Shown here: one piece after another, positions 1 to 8,967 of the stretch | Position numbering within the stretch: the stretch's first letter is position 1 | How the letters are laid out: every line of letters starts with the position of its first letter | Source of the DNA: Pararobbsia silviterrae | Lineage (GTDB): Bacteria; Pseudomonadota; Gammaproteobacteria; Burkholderiales; Burkholderiaceae | Reading direction: 5' to 3' | Length of the DNA stretch: 64,000 nucleotides | Assembly (NCBI RefSeq): GCF_003628125.1 | Contig: NZ_RBZU01000003.1 | Coordinates: 124,001-188,000, forward strand | Notes under the pieces: model-generated | The model's database searches: none | Told to the model about the DNA's origin: nothing | Seen by the model: the letters and a program-made list of their open reading frames with translations, nothing else | Program-made: the position numbers and the translations under genes

Positions 1-915
1 CTTGAGCGTCTCGTCGAGCGACGCGGCGTCGAAAATCGCGCCGTTGACGAGTTGCGCGTCGATCCGCTTGGTCAGTCCCGCGAGCACCTTGCCCGGGCCG
101 CATTCGATCACCTGCGTCGTGTCCTCGGCGATGCGCTTGACGCATTCGACCCAGCGCACCGCGCCCGCGGCCTGACGCACGAGCGCGTCGCGAATCGCGG
201 CCGGATCGCTGACGATCGCGACATCGACATTGTTGACGACAGGAATCGCGGGCGTCCGGATGTCGACGTTCGCGAGATACTCGCGCAGGCGGTCCGATGC
301 GGGCTTGAGCAGCGACGAGTGGAACGGCGCCGACACCGGCAACGGCAGCGCGCGCTTCGCGCCGGCGGCCTTCGCCAGTTCGCAGGCCTTGTCGATGCCG
401 GCCTTGAGGCCCGCGATCACGACTTGCGCCGGCGCGTTGAAGTTGACCGCCTCGACGACACCCGCAGCCGATGCTTCGGCGCAGACGGCGCGCACCGCAT
501 CGTCGTCGAGACCGAGGATCGCGGCCATGCCGCCCGTGCCGACGGGCACGGCTTCCTGCATGGCCTGCGCGCGGAACCGCACGAGCGGCACCGCATCGCG
601 GAAGCTCAGCGCGCCCGCGGCGACGAGCGCCGTATATTCTCCGAGACTGTGACCCGCGACGATCGACGGCGCCGGGCCGCCCGCGGCCAGCCACGCGCGG
701 TAGATCGCGTATGACGCCGTGAGCATCACGGGTTGGGTATTCGTCGTCAGGCTCAGCGCTTCGGCCGGACCTTCGGCGATCAAGCGCCCGATGTCCTGAC
801 CGAGCGCCTCGGACGCTTCATCGAGCGTCTCCCGCACGACGGGCACGTCGGCAAACGCGTTGAGCATGCCGACCGCCTGAGAGCCCTGACCGGGAAATAC
901 AAACGCAAACTTCAT
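1..915 (-). CDS. fabD: Malonyl-CoA:ACP transacylase FabD (3' end beyond window)
   Basis: FabD moves malonyl from CoA to acyl carrier protein, supplying the extender unit for type II fatty-acid synthesis in the cytoplasm. The 305 codons visible start MKFAFVFPGQGSQ and carry the nucleophile motif GHSLGEY near residue 90 and the FNAPAQVVIAG stretch; the family is about 310 residues, so only a few C-terminal codons are missing past the left edge. The ATG at 915 is preceded by an AAGGGG ribosome binding site. It lies 275 nt downstream of fabH in the same direction, as the last visible gene of the rpmF-plsX-fabH-fabD operon; fabG and acpP would be expected next, outside the window (inference). Confidence 0.96.
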   Translation of the reverse strand, partial: MKFAFVFPGQGSQAVGMLNAFADVPVVRETLDEASEALGQDIGRLIAEGPAEALSLTTNTQPVMLTASYAIYRAWLAAGGPAPSIVAGHSLGEYTALVAAGALSFRDAVPLVRFRAQAMQEAVPVGTGGMAAILGLDDDAVRAVCAEASAAGVVEAVNFNAPAQVVIAGLKAGIDKACELAKAAGAKRALPLPVSAPFHSSLLKPASDRLREYLANVDIRTPAIPVVNNVDVAIVSDPAAIRDALVRQAAGAVRWVECVKRIAEDTTQVIECGPGKVLAGLTKRIDAQLVNGAIFDAASLDETLK

Positions 916-1190
916 GACGTCCCCTTCTCTTGTCTGACTGGATCATGCGGGCGCATTCGATTTGTTCGAACGCAGCGAAGCGTCCCGCCTCGAACCGGCT
1001 CCATGCGGCGCTCTGCCGCGATCGGCCGGTCCCTGTCCTCATCGTGTCGATCGCGCGGCCGATTCCGACTGCGCGTGTCCGTCGCATGGTTCCGCGCGCA
1101 AGACACAGACGACCCGGACGCGCGCATCGAGCACGCGACAGTCTTGTCGACCCCGATGACATTCGATCCGGCGCTGTCGCGCCGGACGAT

Positions 1191-2192
1191 CTACATGCGC
1201 ACGAGCGCGGCGCCCCAGGTGAATCCGCCGCCGACGCCTTCGAGCAATACGTGCTGCCCCTTCTTGATGCGCCCGTCGCGGACCGCGGCGTCGAGCGCAA
1301 GCGGGATCGACGCGGCCGACGTATTGCCGTGTTCGTCGACGGTCACGACCATGCGCTCGGCGTTGAGACCGAGCTTGCGCGCGGTGCCCGACATGATCCG
1401 GATATTGGCCTGGTGCGGAATCAGCCAATCGAGCTCCGATGCCTGCATGCCGGCCTTCGCGAGCGCTTCGTTCGCGACTTTTTCGAGCACGTTGACGGCC
1501 AGCTTGAACACCGCCTGACCGTCCATGTGCAGGAACGCGTTCCCCGCGATCGCGCCGCCGTGCACATTGCCGGGCACGCACAGAATCGATGCGTGGCTGC
1601 CGTCGGCATGCAGCGCCGTCGAGAGCACGCCGGGCTCGTCCGATGCCGTCAGCACGACCGCGCCCGCGCCATCGCCGAACAGCACGCATGTCGTGCGATC
1701 GTTGAAATCGAGAATCCGCGAAAACGTCTCGGCGCCGACGACGAGCGCCGTCTTGTTCGCACCGCTGCGAATGAAGTTGTCGGCCGTCGCGAGTGCGTAA
1801 GCAAAGCCCGAACACACGGCCTGCACGTCGAACGCGGCACACCCGTTCTTGATGCCGAGTTTGTTTTGCAGCAGGCAAGCCGAACTCGGAAACACGAAAT
1901 CAGGCGTCGACGTCGCGACGATGATCAGATCGATCGACTGCGGATCGATGCCCGCCGATTCGATAGCGCGCTGCGATGCGACGAGCGCGAGGTCGGTCGT
2001 CGTCACGTCCGGTTCGGCGAAGTGACGCGCGTGGATGCCCGTGCGCGCAACGATCCACTCATCGCTCGTCTCGAGCCCGCGTGCGGCGAGTTGAGCGGCG
2101 AGTTGATCGTTGGTGACGCGGTTGGGCGGCAAATAGCTGCCGGTACCGATGATGCGGGAATACGGGGACTGCTGCGTGGTGGAAGCCATCAT
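1191..2192 (-). CDS. fabH: Beta-ketoacyl-ACP synthase III FabH
   Basis: FabH starts fatty-acid synthesis by condensing acetyl-CoA with malonyl-ACP. The 333-residue protein has the family length. The catalytic triad can be read directly: Cys in [12 protein letters not shown], His in IPHQANIRI and Asn in EHGNTSAAS. The N-terminus holds the [16 protein letters not shown] motif. Its ATG overlaps the plsX stop by 4 nt, so translation is probably coupled. Two Met codons stand at the start (MMAS); the first is used here. The 275 nt between fabH and fabD hold no convincing gene. Confidence 0.97.
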   Translation of the reverse strand: MMASTTQQSPYSRIIGTGSYLPPNRVTNDQLAAQLAARGLETSDEWIVARTGIHARHFAEPDVTTTDLALVASQRAIESAGIDPQSIDLIIVATSTPDFVFPSSACLLQNKLGIKNGCAAFDVQAVCSGFAYALATADNFIRSGANKTALVVGAETFSRILDFNDRTTCVLFGDGAGAVVLTASDEPGVLSTALHADGSHASILCVPGNVHGGAIAGNAFLHMDGQAVFKLAVNVLEKVANEALAKAGMQASELDWLIPHQANIRIMSGTARKLGLNAERMVVTVDEHGNTSAASIPLALDAAVRDGRIKKGQHVLLEGVGGGFTWGAALVRM

Positions 2193-3295
2193 ACCTTCGG
2201 GGAAACGGTCGCGAGCGCGATGCGAGGATCGACAGAGCCGCCCGATGCACCGGACGATAACGCGTCCGTGCCGGCGAGCGGCGAGGCGTTTTCTTCCATG
2301 GCCTTTGCCAGACGGGCCTGGACGCCGTTCTTGACGGCATCATAACCGCGTTTGATGGCCCACTCAAACGCGTAAGCGTCGGCCGAGCCGTGACACTTGA
2401 TCACCACGCCGCGCAAGCCGAGCAGCGCGGCGCCGCTGTAGCGACGGTGATCGACGCGGCGCTTGAAGCGCGCGAGAACCGGCCACGCGAGCACGGCCAT
2501 GAGCCGCGTCATCCACGAGCGCCCGAACTCTTCCTTGATCATTGCCGTGAGCATCTGGGCGAGACCTTCGGACGTCTTGAGCGCGACATTGCCGACAAAA
2601 CCGTCGCAGACGATCACGTCGGTCGTGCCTTTGTAGATGTCGTCGCCTTCGACATTGCCGTAGAAGTTCAACGTGCTCGCGCGCAGCAATTCGCCGGCGC
2701 GCTTGATGACTTCGTTGCCCTTGATGACCTCTTCGCCGATGTTGAGCAAGCCGATCGTCGGCCGCTCCTTGCCGTCGACGGCCGCGACGAGCGCATGCCC
2801 CATCTCCGCGAACTGCAGCAAATGCTGCGGCTCGCAGTCGACGTTCGCGCCAAGATCGAGGACCGTCGAATAGCCCTTGCGGTTCGGCATGACGGTCGCG
2901 AGCGCCGGGCGCTCGACGCCCGCGAGCGTCTTGAGCACATAGCGCGAGACGGCCATCAACGCACCCGTATTACCCGCGGAAATGCAGCACTGCGCGCTGC
3001 CGTCCTTGACGAGATTCAAGGCGACACGCATCGACGAGTCTTTTTTCTTGCGCAAGGCGACCTCGACGGGATCGTCCATCTGGACGACCTCGGAAGCCGG
3101 CACCACCGGCAAAGCTGCGATTTCGCGCGGGTCGACGACTTTGGCGCGCTTGAGTTGCGCCCGAATCGGCTCTTCAAGGCCGACGAGCACCAGTTCCGCA
3201 TCCGGATGGGAGCGGACGAAGCTGACGGCTGCCGGCACCGTCACGGACGGACCGTGATCGCCGCCCATGCAGTCGATAGTGATCTTGACGGTCAT
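2189..3295 (-). CDS. plsX: Phosphate acyltransferase PlsX
   Basis: PlsX converts acyl-ACP plus phosphate to acyl-phosphate, the donor for PlsY in phosphatidic acid synthesis; it is a peripheral membrane enzyme. The 368-residue protein starts [18 protein letters not shown], the family N-terminal signature, and includes [11 protein letters not shown] and the [14 protein letters not shown] motif. The frame stays open 24 codons upstream, but the homology begins at the ATG at 3295. It follows rpmF by 122 nt and overlaps fabH by 4 nt, linking phospholipid and fatty-acid synthesis in one transcript. Confidence 0.97.
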   Translation of the reverse strand: MTVKITIDCMGGDHGPSVTVPAAVSFVRSHPDAELVLVGLEEPIRAQLKRAKVVDPREIAALPVVPASEVVQMDDPVEVALRKKKDSSMRVALNLVKDGSAQCCISAGNTGALMAVSRYVLKTLAGVERPALATVMPNRKGYSTVLDLGANVDCEPQHLLQFAEMGHALVAAVDGKERPTIGLLNIGEEVIKGNEVIKRAGELLRASTLNFYGNVEGDDIYKGTTDVIVCDGFVGNVALKTSEGLAQMLTAMIKEEFGRSWMTRLMAVLAWPVLARFKRRVDHRRYSGAALLGLRGVVIKCHGSADAYAFEWAIKRGYDAVKNGVQARLAKAMEENASPLAGTDALSSGASGGSVDPRIALATVSPKV

Positions 3296-3417
3296 GCGAC
3301 GAGACGGATCTGGATACAAAAAAGCGGCATCGGATGCCGCTTGTTTTGTCGAACCCACGCTATGCACGCGTTCGGGCCGACGATGTCGAACCCGGGAGCC
3401 AAAATGGCTGCGCGCAC

Positions 3418-3597
3418 TTAGTCGTTCTTGGTCTTGACGACCTTCTTGCCGCGGTAGTAGCCGTTCGGGCTGATGTGATGACGCAGATGCGTTTCACCCG
3501 ACGTCGGTTCGACAGCGATCGCCGCGCCGGTCAGGAAATCGTGGGAACGGTGCATGCCGCGCTTCGACGGCGACTTCTTGTTTTGCTGGACAGCCAT
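3418..3597 (-). CDS. rpmF: 50S ribosomal protein L32
   Basis: L32 is a small protein of the large ribosomal subunit. The 59-residue product reads [20 protein letters not shown] at its start and ends [13 protein letters not shown], matching the proteobacterial family over its whole length. The betaproteobacterial form here lacks the zinc-binding Cys pairs. A strong AGGAG site sits 6 nt upstream of the ATG. The 74 nt between this gene and the upstream yceD stop contain a TAGAAT on the minus strand that could be a -10 box, but no clear -35. The yceD-rpmF-plsX-fabH order is classical. Confidence 0.97.
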   Translation of the reverse strand: MAVQQNKKSPSKRGMHRSHDFLTGAAIAVEPTSGETHLRHHISPNGYYRGKKVVKTKND

Positions 3598-3671
3598 GAC
3601 AACTCCTAAAAATTTTGCCGGATTCTAGCATATTCAGGCAGCACCCTCAGGTCGAGCATTGCCTGGTTCGT

Positions 3672-4292
3672 TCATGCGTCGTTCTTTGGCGGAACGTCGC
3701 GTTTCAGCGCGGAAAGCGCCGCAAACGGGTTGTCGTCTCGCTTGGCCTCATCCGGGTCCGGATGCGCGATCACGATATCGCCTGCCTTCCCGGTCACGAG
3801 CGACTCGTGCACCGAGGGACACACGTCGTGCTTCGGCACGAGCGGAAACGACAGCAATATTTCTTCTTCAATCAGCTCGTACAAGTCGAACTGCTTTGAT
3901 CCGACGATCGGATCGATTTCATCGTCTTCGAGCGGCACCGCGTCGGCCTGCTCTTCGGTCGCGACAATCAGATAGCTTGCGCGCACATGGATCGGCTGCT
4001 CGTACGGCGTCATGCAGCGTTGGCATTCGAGCCACAACGCGGCGCGAATCGTCACGTGCAGATGCAACTCGGGCGCCGCGCCCGTCACCTCGCGCCGCTC
4101 ACCCTGCGCCGTCCAGTGCACGAACCCGTCGCGAGACCCGCCATGTTCCGATACGGGAACCGCGAGTTCGTTTACTATGCGCGGCAAGTCGCCCAGCGCG
4201 ATGTCGCCCGCGCCGCTGCGTCCCGCGCGGGCAAACTCGAACAGATCGAAAGCACGCCAGTCGGGACCGGCAGCCGCGGTGGATGAGCTCAT
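3672..4292 (-). CDS. yceD: YceD/DUF177 family protein (23S rRNA accumulation protein)
   Basis: YceD-family proteins are encoded next to rpmF in most bacteria and have been linked to 23S rRNA accumulation; the mechanism is not settled. The 206-residue product has the typical acidic C-terminal half and the family zinc-ribbon-like pair, with CQRC in the middle and a lone Cys in KHDVCPS. The start at 4292 (MSSSTAAAG) was chosen over an open frame reaching 4349 because the family similarity, DLFEFARAGRS, begins soon after it. It heads the rpmF operon and is divergent from maf. Confidence 0.88.
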   Translation of the reverse strand: MSSSTAAAGPDWRAFDLFEFARAGRSGAGDIALGDLPRIVNELAVPVSEHGGSRDGFVHWTAQGERREVTGAAPELHLHVTIRAALWLECQRCMTPYEQPIHVRASYLIVATEEQADAVPLEDDEIDPIVGSKQFDLYELIEEEILLSFPLVPKHDVCPSVHESLVTGKAGDIVIAHPDPDEAKRDDNPFAALSALKRDVPPKNDA

Positions 4293-4419
4293 AACAGTGC
4301 TGCCGCTGCGAAACGCGAGAGTGTACCGATTTTTGGCCTTTCGAGTCAATCACTTAACCCGATGGTTTTAAGCGTCCGCCTGCTTGCCCGCCGGCGGCGC
4401 CCGTCCTGAACGCCCGACG

Positions 4420-5019
4420 ATGTCATCCGAAGCCGATCGCTCCCTGATTCTTGCCTCCAGTTCCCCGTACCGGCGCACGCTACTCGAACGCCTGCGCGTG
4501 CCGTTTTCCGTCGTCGTTCCGGCGATCGACGAGACGCCGCGCCCCGACGAGAGCCCCGCCTCGACGGCGATGCGCCTCGCCGTCGAAAAAGCCCGCGCCG
4601 TCGCCGAGCGGCACCCGCGCGCGCTGATCATCGGGTCCGATCAGGTCGCGACACTCGACGGCCAGCAGATCGGCAAGCCCGGCGACCATCGCAGCGCGCT
4701 TGCGCAACTGCAGACGATGCGCGGGCGCGTCGTCGAATTCCATAGCGCGCTCTGCGTATTCGATGCCGCGCGCGGCGATGCGCAGATCAAGGACATCCTC
4801 ACGCGCGTGCGCTTTCGCAACCTTCCCGACGCGGCGCTCGACGCGTATCTGCATGCCGAACAGCCCTACGACTGCGCGGGCAGCGCCAAAGCCGAGGGAC
4901 TCGGGATCGCGCTGCTCGAATCGATCGAGAGCCATGACCCCACCGCGCTGATCGGGCTTCCGCTGATCGAACTCGTCAGCATGTTGAACCACGCAGGCTA
5001 TCCGGTACTCCGCGCATGA
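4420..5019 (+). CDS. Maf-family nucleotide pyrophosphatase, YceF type
   Basis: Maf proteins hydrolyse non-canonical or methylated nucleoside triphosphates to monophosphates. The 199-residue product shows LILASSSPYRRTLLERL at the N-terminus, IIGSDQVATLDG in the middle and GSAKAEGLGIAL near the C-terminus, the usual Maf order. The GSAKAEGLG variant and the position beside yceD-rpmF match YceF, reported to prefer 7-methyl-GTP; the substrate is inferred. The ATG at 4420 is preferred over the longer frame from 4384. It overlaps the next gene by 4 nt. A second Maf paralogue lies at 30.7 kb. Confidence 0.92.
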   Translation: MSSEADRSLILASSSPYRRTLLERLRVPFSVVVPAIDETPRPDESPASTAMRLAVEKARAVAERHPRALIIGSDQVATLDGQQIGKPGDHRSALAQLQTMRGRVVEFHSALCVFDAARGDAQIKDILTRVRFRNLPDAALDAYLHAEQPYDCAGSAKAEGLGIALLESIESHDPTALIGLPLIELVSMLNHAGYPVLRA

Positions 5020-5732
5020 CTGGCACGCTCTATTTGATCCCGAACACGCTCGGCGAAGGCGACGAAGCCGCACTCGAGCTCGTATTGCCCGCGCCCGTAC
5101 GCGCATGCGCGAGCCGGCTCGGTTATTTCGTCGGCGAAAACGCGAAGAGCACGCGCGCGTTCCTCAAGCGGGTCGGCACCGAACGGCCGATCCAGGACAT
5201 CCGGATCGCGGAGCTCAACGTCAATACGCCCGCGGCCCAGGTCGAGGCGCTGCTCAAGCCGATTCTCGACGGTGCCGACGGCGGACTCGTGTCCGAGGCC
5301 GGCTGCCCCGCGGTCGCCGATCCGGGCGCGCTGCTCGTCGAGCGCGCGCACCGGCGCGGCGTGCGCGTCGTGCCGTTCGTCGGGCCGAATTCGATCCTGC
5401 TCGGATTGATGGCGTCGGGCCTCAATGGCCAGAGTTTCGCGTTTCACGGCTATCTGGCGCTCGACGCCGCCGCGCGCGTCAAGCAGCTTCGCGAACTCGA
5501 ACAGACCTCGCGCCGCGGCAAGCAGACGCAGATCTTCATCGAAACGCCGTATCGGAACAAAGCGATGCTCGACGCGATGCGCAGCACGCTCGCACCGTCG
5601 ACACGCGTCTGCGTTGCGGTAGACCTCACGCTGCCGACCGAACAGGTCGTCTGCAAGCCGGCATCGGAATGGAAATCCGATACGCTCGACCTCAACAAGC
5701 GCCCCGCGATCTTCCTGATGCTTGCGAATTGA
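5016..5732 (+). CDS. SAM-dependent tetrapyrrole-methylase-family protein (RsmI-like)
   Basis: The 238-residue protein belongs to the tetrapyrrole (corrin/porphyrin) methylase fold that includes RsmI, the 16S rRNA C1402 2'-O-methyltransferase. Visible motifs are the N-terminal LYLIPNTLGE, the GLVSEAGCPAVADPG loop and VVPFVGPNSILLGLMASG. It is shorter than true RsmI (about 290 residues), so the exact substrate is uncertain; this short form commonly follows maf in Burkholderiaceae (from memory). Start overlaps maf by 4 nt. The last five codons and stop are the first unit of a 14-bp tandem repeat that continues downstream. Confidence 0.85.
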   Translation: MTGTLYLIPNTLGEGDEAALELVLPAPVRACASRLGYFVGENAKSTRAFLKRVGTERPIQDIRIAELNVNTPAAQVEALLKPILDGADGGLVSEAGCPAVADPGALLVERAHRRGVRVVPFVGPNSILLGLMASGLNGQSFAFHGYLALDAAARVKQLRELEQTSRRGKQTQIFIETPYRNKAMLDAMRSTLAPSTRVCVAVDLTLPTEQVVCKPASEWKSDTLDLNKRPAIFLMLAN

Positions 5733-5771
5733 TGCGTGCGAACTGATGCTTGCAAGCTGATACGCGCGAAC
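5716..5771 (+). repeat. Four imperfect 14-bp tandem repeats spanning a stop codon
   Basis: Four consecutive 14-nt units begin at 5716, 5730, 5744 and 5758, each starting TGAT and of the form TGATGCTTGCGAAT with a few substitutions. The first unit is the end of the methyltransferase gene; the others are intergenic. Confidence 0.75.
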
Positions 5772-5832
5772 CGTGCCGCGCAAGGGCGGCGGCGCCGGGC
5801 AAGCAGGCGCTCGCCCGGCGGCGCTGCAAGCC

Positions 5833-6843
5833 TTATTGGAGCGAGGTCCGCACGGCGACGTGCGCGAGCGCCTTCATCGCGGCATCGCCGATCGACGCGC
5901 CGAAACGGCTCGCGAGACGGTCGGCGAAATTCGACTTGACCGTGTAGTCGACGACGTTGTCGGCCTTGATCACATTGCGCGCGACGAAATCGGTGTCGCC
6001 GAATCCATCGGCCAAGCCGAGATCGACACTCTGCTGGCCCGTCCAGAACAAGCCCGAGAACAGATCGGGATCGTCAGGGTTCTTGAGCCGGTTGCCGCGA
6101 CCCTGCTTGACCGCCGCGATGAATTGCGCGTGGATCTGGTCGAGCATCTGCTGCGCATGCTCCTTGGCCTTGTCGGACTCCGGCGAGAACGGATCGAACA
6201 AGCCCTTGTTCTCGCCCGACGTATGCAGACGCCGTTCGACGCCGAGCTTGTCCATCAGACCCGTGAAGCCGAATCCCTCCATGAGCACGCCGATCGAGCC
6301 GACCACGCTCGCCTGATCGACATAGATCTTGTCGGCCGCGACCGCCACGTAGTACCCGCCCGACGCGCACATATCGTCGACGACGACATACAGCGGCTTG
6401 CTCGGATACTTCGTGCGCAGGCGCCGCATGTCGCGGTTGATGATCGCCGCCTGCACGGGGCTGCCGCCGGGACTGTTGATCCGCAGGATCACGCCGACCG
6501 TGTTCGTGTCGGCGAACGCCGATTCGAGCGAGGCATTGATGTTTTCCGCACTCGCCTGTCCATCCGACGAGATCTCGCCGGTCAGCGTCACGAGCGCCGT
6601 ATGGCGGCCCGTCGACACGGTCGTCTCGCCCGACACGTTGAGCAAGCCCCACGCGATCAGTGCGAATACGATCAGAAACGCAAAGCGAAAGAAGATTTTC
6701 CAACGACGCGTCGCGCGCTGCTCACGCAGCGCCGACAGCGCGAGCTTTTCGAGGACGGCGCGTTCCCAGTTGGGTTCCCGGCCCGGCGGGACGGATGCTG
6801 CGGGAGGCGTCGATGATTCAGGGCGATCGAAATTATCTGACAT
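5833..6843 (-). CDS. sppA: S49-family signal peptide peptidase (SppA-like)
   Basis: Membrane-bound serine protease of family S49, expected to degrade cleaved signal peptides and membrane protein fragments. The 336-residue protein has a cytoplasmic N-terminal tail, one membrane segment at about residues 49-68 (FFRFAFLIVFALIAWGLLNV), then a single protease domain. INSPGGSPVQAA is the S49 oxyanion region and DDMCASGGYYVAVAADKIYVD carries the Ser and Lys dyad. The length fits the short one-domain SohB/36K class, not the two-domain E. coli SppA. It lies 50 nt downstream of the Rieske gene on the same strand. Confidence 0.93.
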   Translation of the reverse strand: MSDNFDRPESSTPPAASVPPGREPNWERAVLEKLALSALREQRATRRWKIFFRFAFLIVFALIAWGLLNVSGETTVSTGRHTALVTLTGEISSDGQASAENINASLESAFADTNTVGVILRINSPGGSPVQAAIINRDMRRLRTKYPSKPLYVVVDDMCASGGYYVAVAADKIYVDQASVVGSIGVLMEGFGFTGLMDKLGVERRLHTSGENKGLFDPFSPESDKAKEHAQQMLDQIHAQFIAAVKQGRGNRLKNPDDPDLFSGLFWTGQQSVDLGLADGFGDTDFVARNVIKADNVVDYTVKSNFADRLASRFGASIGDAAMKALAHVAVRTSLQ

Positions 6844-6893
6844 GCGTCGTCAAAAAAGGCGTTGTTCCAGCCAATGGATTGGCGACCGGTCAG

Positions 6894-7274
6894 TCACACA
6901 ACAGCCGCCGGACGCACGTCGTCGTCCGGTAGCCAAAAGATCGCGCGGCCGGAAGGCGTTTCGCGTTCTTCAACCCGTACTGCGCGGAGTTTCGCACCCC
7001 GACACGGACCGCCGACACATCGCCCGCTCTCGGGCGTATAAACGGCGCCGTGGGTTGCGCAAACCAAGTATAAACCCGAATCGTCGAAGAACTGCCCCTC
7101 ATTCCAGTCCAACTCCATCGGCACATGCGCGCACTGATTCAAGTACCCGTAGGCCACGCCGTCGAACCGGACGAAGAACACCGTCGTGTCGTGACCGAGG
7201 TAGGTCGCGTTCGCGCGAACCCCCGAACCGCCGTCCACCAGCGCAAGCGCATCGCAGATATACACAGGTTCCAT
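6894..7274 (-). CDS. Rieske [2Fe-2S] domain protein
   Basis: A 126-residue single-domain Rieske protein. The cluster ligands are visible as CAH (NQCAHVP) and, 20 residues on, CATH followed by GAVYTPESGRCVGGPC, which supports the fold. It resembles ferredoxin components of ring-hydroxylating oxygenases or NirD-like proteins, but no oxygenase or reductase gene is nearby. It sits between a HAD phosphatase and an S49 peptidase in one minus-strand run, so it may be a housekeeping electron-transfer protein. Function beyond electron transfer is unassigned. Confidence 0.9.
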   Translation of the reverse strand: MEPVYICDALALVDGGSGVRANATYLGHDTTVFFVRFDGVAYGYLNQCAHVPMELDWNEGQFFDDSGLYLVCATHGAVYTPESGRCVGGPCRGAKLRAVRVEERETPSGRAIFWLPDDDVRPAAVV

Positions 7275-7313
7275 GAGATTCGTATGACGTTTTAACGCGT
7301 TCGAGGTTTAGGC

Positions 7314-7973
7314 TCAAGCATTCTGATCGAGCCACCGACCGAGTTCGGCGACATCGTGCGCGCAAAACCGCGGCGACAGCTTGAGCAGAGGCGCCTCGGC
7401 GTGCGCGCCGTAGGTGACCGCGATGCCCGCCGTGCCCGCATTGAGCGCCATCTGCAGGTCATGTGTTGTGTCGCCGATCATGACGGTACGCTCGGGCGTC
7501 CGGCCGACAAAATCGATGACCTCATGAAGCATTTGCGGATGGGGTTTCGAGAAGGTTTCGTCGGCACATCGCGTGACATCGAACATGCCGACCAGATCGA
7601 CGGCGTTGAGCGCACGATCGAGCCCGACCCGGCTCTTGCCGGTGGCGACCGCCAGCAGAAAACCCGCTGCGCGCAGGCGTTCGAGCATCGCGCGCACGCC
7701 GTCGAACAGCTCGATCGTCGGATCGCCGGTCAGATAGTGCACGCGATACCGCTCGACGAGCTTCGGGTAGTCGGCCGGATCGAGCGCCGGCGCGGCGATT
7801 TCAAGCGCCTCGCGCAAGCCGAGCCCGATGACATAGCTCGCCGCCTGATCATCGGGCACGGGAAGGCCGAGATCGCGGCACGCGGCCTGGATGCTGCGCG
7901 TGATGTGCCGCGTCGAGTCCATCAGCGTGCCGTCCCAGTCGAACACGATCAAATCAAACTGTTTTTGCGGCAT
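7314..7973 (-). CDS. HAD-superfamily hydrolase (phosphoglycolate phosphatase-like)
   Basis: A 219-residue HAD subfamily IA phosphatase. Motif I is DWDGTLMDS near the N-terminus, motif II the Thr in AVATGKS, motif III the Lys in FSKPHP, and motif IV GDTTHDLQMA. It resembles Gph, which removes phosphate from 2-phosphoglycolate, but the substrate cannot be told. The start at 7973 (MPQKQFDLIVFDW) is chosen; an in-frame ATG at 7985 adds four residues. Its 5' end overlaps the 3' end of rluC by about 20 nt, so the two are co-transcribed. Confidence 0.9.
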   Translation of the reverse strand: MPQKQFDLIVFDWDGTLMDSTRHITRSIQAACRDLGLPVPDDQAASYVIGLGLREALEIAAPALDPADYPKLVERYRVHYLTGDPTIELFDGVRAMLERLRAAGFLLAVATGKSRVGLDRALNAVDLVGMFDVTRCADETFSKPHPQMLHEVIDFVGRTPERTVMIGDTTHDLQMALNAGTAGIAVTYGAHAEAPLLKLSPRFCAHDVAELGRWLDQNA

Positions 7974-8955
7974 GGCCCTCGTCATCCTGCAATTGGTTCA
8001 GAAACTGCCGGCATTCGTCCGGCAACGGCGCTTCGACTTCGAGCGGCGCCCCGGTTCCCGGATGCGTGATCCGCAGCTTGTACGCATGCAGGAACATGCG
8101 GCGGATGCCCGGCTTCGCTCCCGAACGCGCGAGTTGCTTGTTGAGCGCGAAGTCGCCGTATTTCTCGTCGCCGACGATCGGCGTGCCCACATGCTGAAGA
8201 TGTACGCGGATCTGGTGCGTGCGGCCGGTCTTGAGTTCGCATTCGAGCAGCGCGAAACCGGCGAACCGCTCGATGAGATTGAAGATCGTATGGGACGCGA
8301 GTCCGTCCTCCTGCACGCGGACCCGACGCTCGCCGTCGGGCGTCAGGTATTTGTGCAGCGGCGCTTTGACCGCGCGACGCCGATCGTGCCAGTCCCCGGC
8401 GACGCACGCGAGGTATCGTTTGTCCACCCGATTCTCGCGGATCTGCTCGTGCAGCGAAACGAGCGCCGAGCGGCGCTTGGCGATCATCAGCAGGCCCGAC
8501 GTCTCACGATCGAGCCGGTGCACGAGTTCGAGATATTTGGCCTTCGGCCGCGCGTTGCGCAATTGCTCGATGACGCCGAAGCTGACCCCGCTTCCGCCGT
8601 GCACGGCGAGACCCGCCGGCTTGTCGATCACGAGCAGGTGGTCGTCCTCATGGACGATCGCATAGGACGGCGGCGGCATCCAGGCCGGCGTCTCGACTTC
8701 TTTCGCCGCGATCCGGATCGGCGGCACGCGGACCGTGTCGCCGGCCTCAAGACGATAGTCAGCGCTCACTCTGCCCTTGTTGACGCGGACCTCGCCGCTG
8801 CGCAGGATCCGGTAGACATGGCTTTTCGGCACGCCTTTGCAGACGCGCATGAGGAAGTTGTCGATGCGCTGACCGGCCCACTCGTCGTCGATCTCGATCA
8901 TCGAGACCTGGTCGGCCGCGACCGCTTGCCCGGAGGTTTTGCCTAACTCATTCAT
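7954..8955 (-). CDS. rluC: 23S rRNA pseudouridine synthase RluC
   Basis: RluC makes pseudouridines at positions 955, 2504 and 2580 of 23S rRNA in E. coli. The 333-residue protein has an N-terminal S4 RNA-binding domain (AGQRIDNFLMRVCKGVPKSHVYRIL), the catalytic Asp in LVHRLDRETSGLL, and the C-terminal RTHQIRVHLQHVGTPIVGDEKYG block. The start MNELGKTSG at 8955 is preferred over a start 21 nt upstream. It is divergent from rne, as in E. coli, and a likely rne promoter overlaps its first codons. Confidence 0.94.
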   Translation of the reverse strand: MNELGKTSGQAVAADQVSMIEIDDEWAGQRIDNFLMRVCKGVPKSHVYRILRSGEVRVNKGRVSADYRLEAGDTVRVPPIRIAAKEVETPAWMPPPSYAIVHEDDHLLVIDKPAGLAVHGGSGVSFGVIEQLRNARPKAKYLELVHRLDRETSGLLMIAKRRSALVSLHEQIRENRVDKRYLACVAGDWHDRRRAVKAPLHKYLTPDGERRVRVQEDGLASHTIFNLIERFAGFALLECELKTGRTHQIRVHLQHVGTPIVGDEKYGDFALNKQLARSGAKPGIRRMFLHAYKLRITHPGTGAPLEVEAPLPDECRQFLNQLQDDEGHAAKTV

Positions 8956-8967
8956 TCTGCATATAAT
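8939..8967 (+). promoter_or_regulatory. Probable rne promoter overlapping the rluC start
   Basis: TTGCCT at 8939-8944, a 17-nt spacer and a perfect TATAAT at 8962-8967 face rne. The predicted transcript starts near 8974, giving a leader of about 790 nt. The -35 box lies inside the first codons of rluC on the other strand. This is a consensus match read by eye, not an experiment. Confidence 0.55.
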
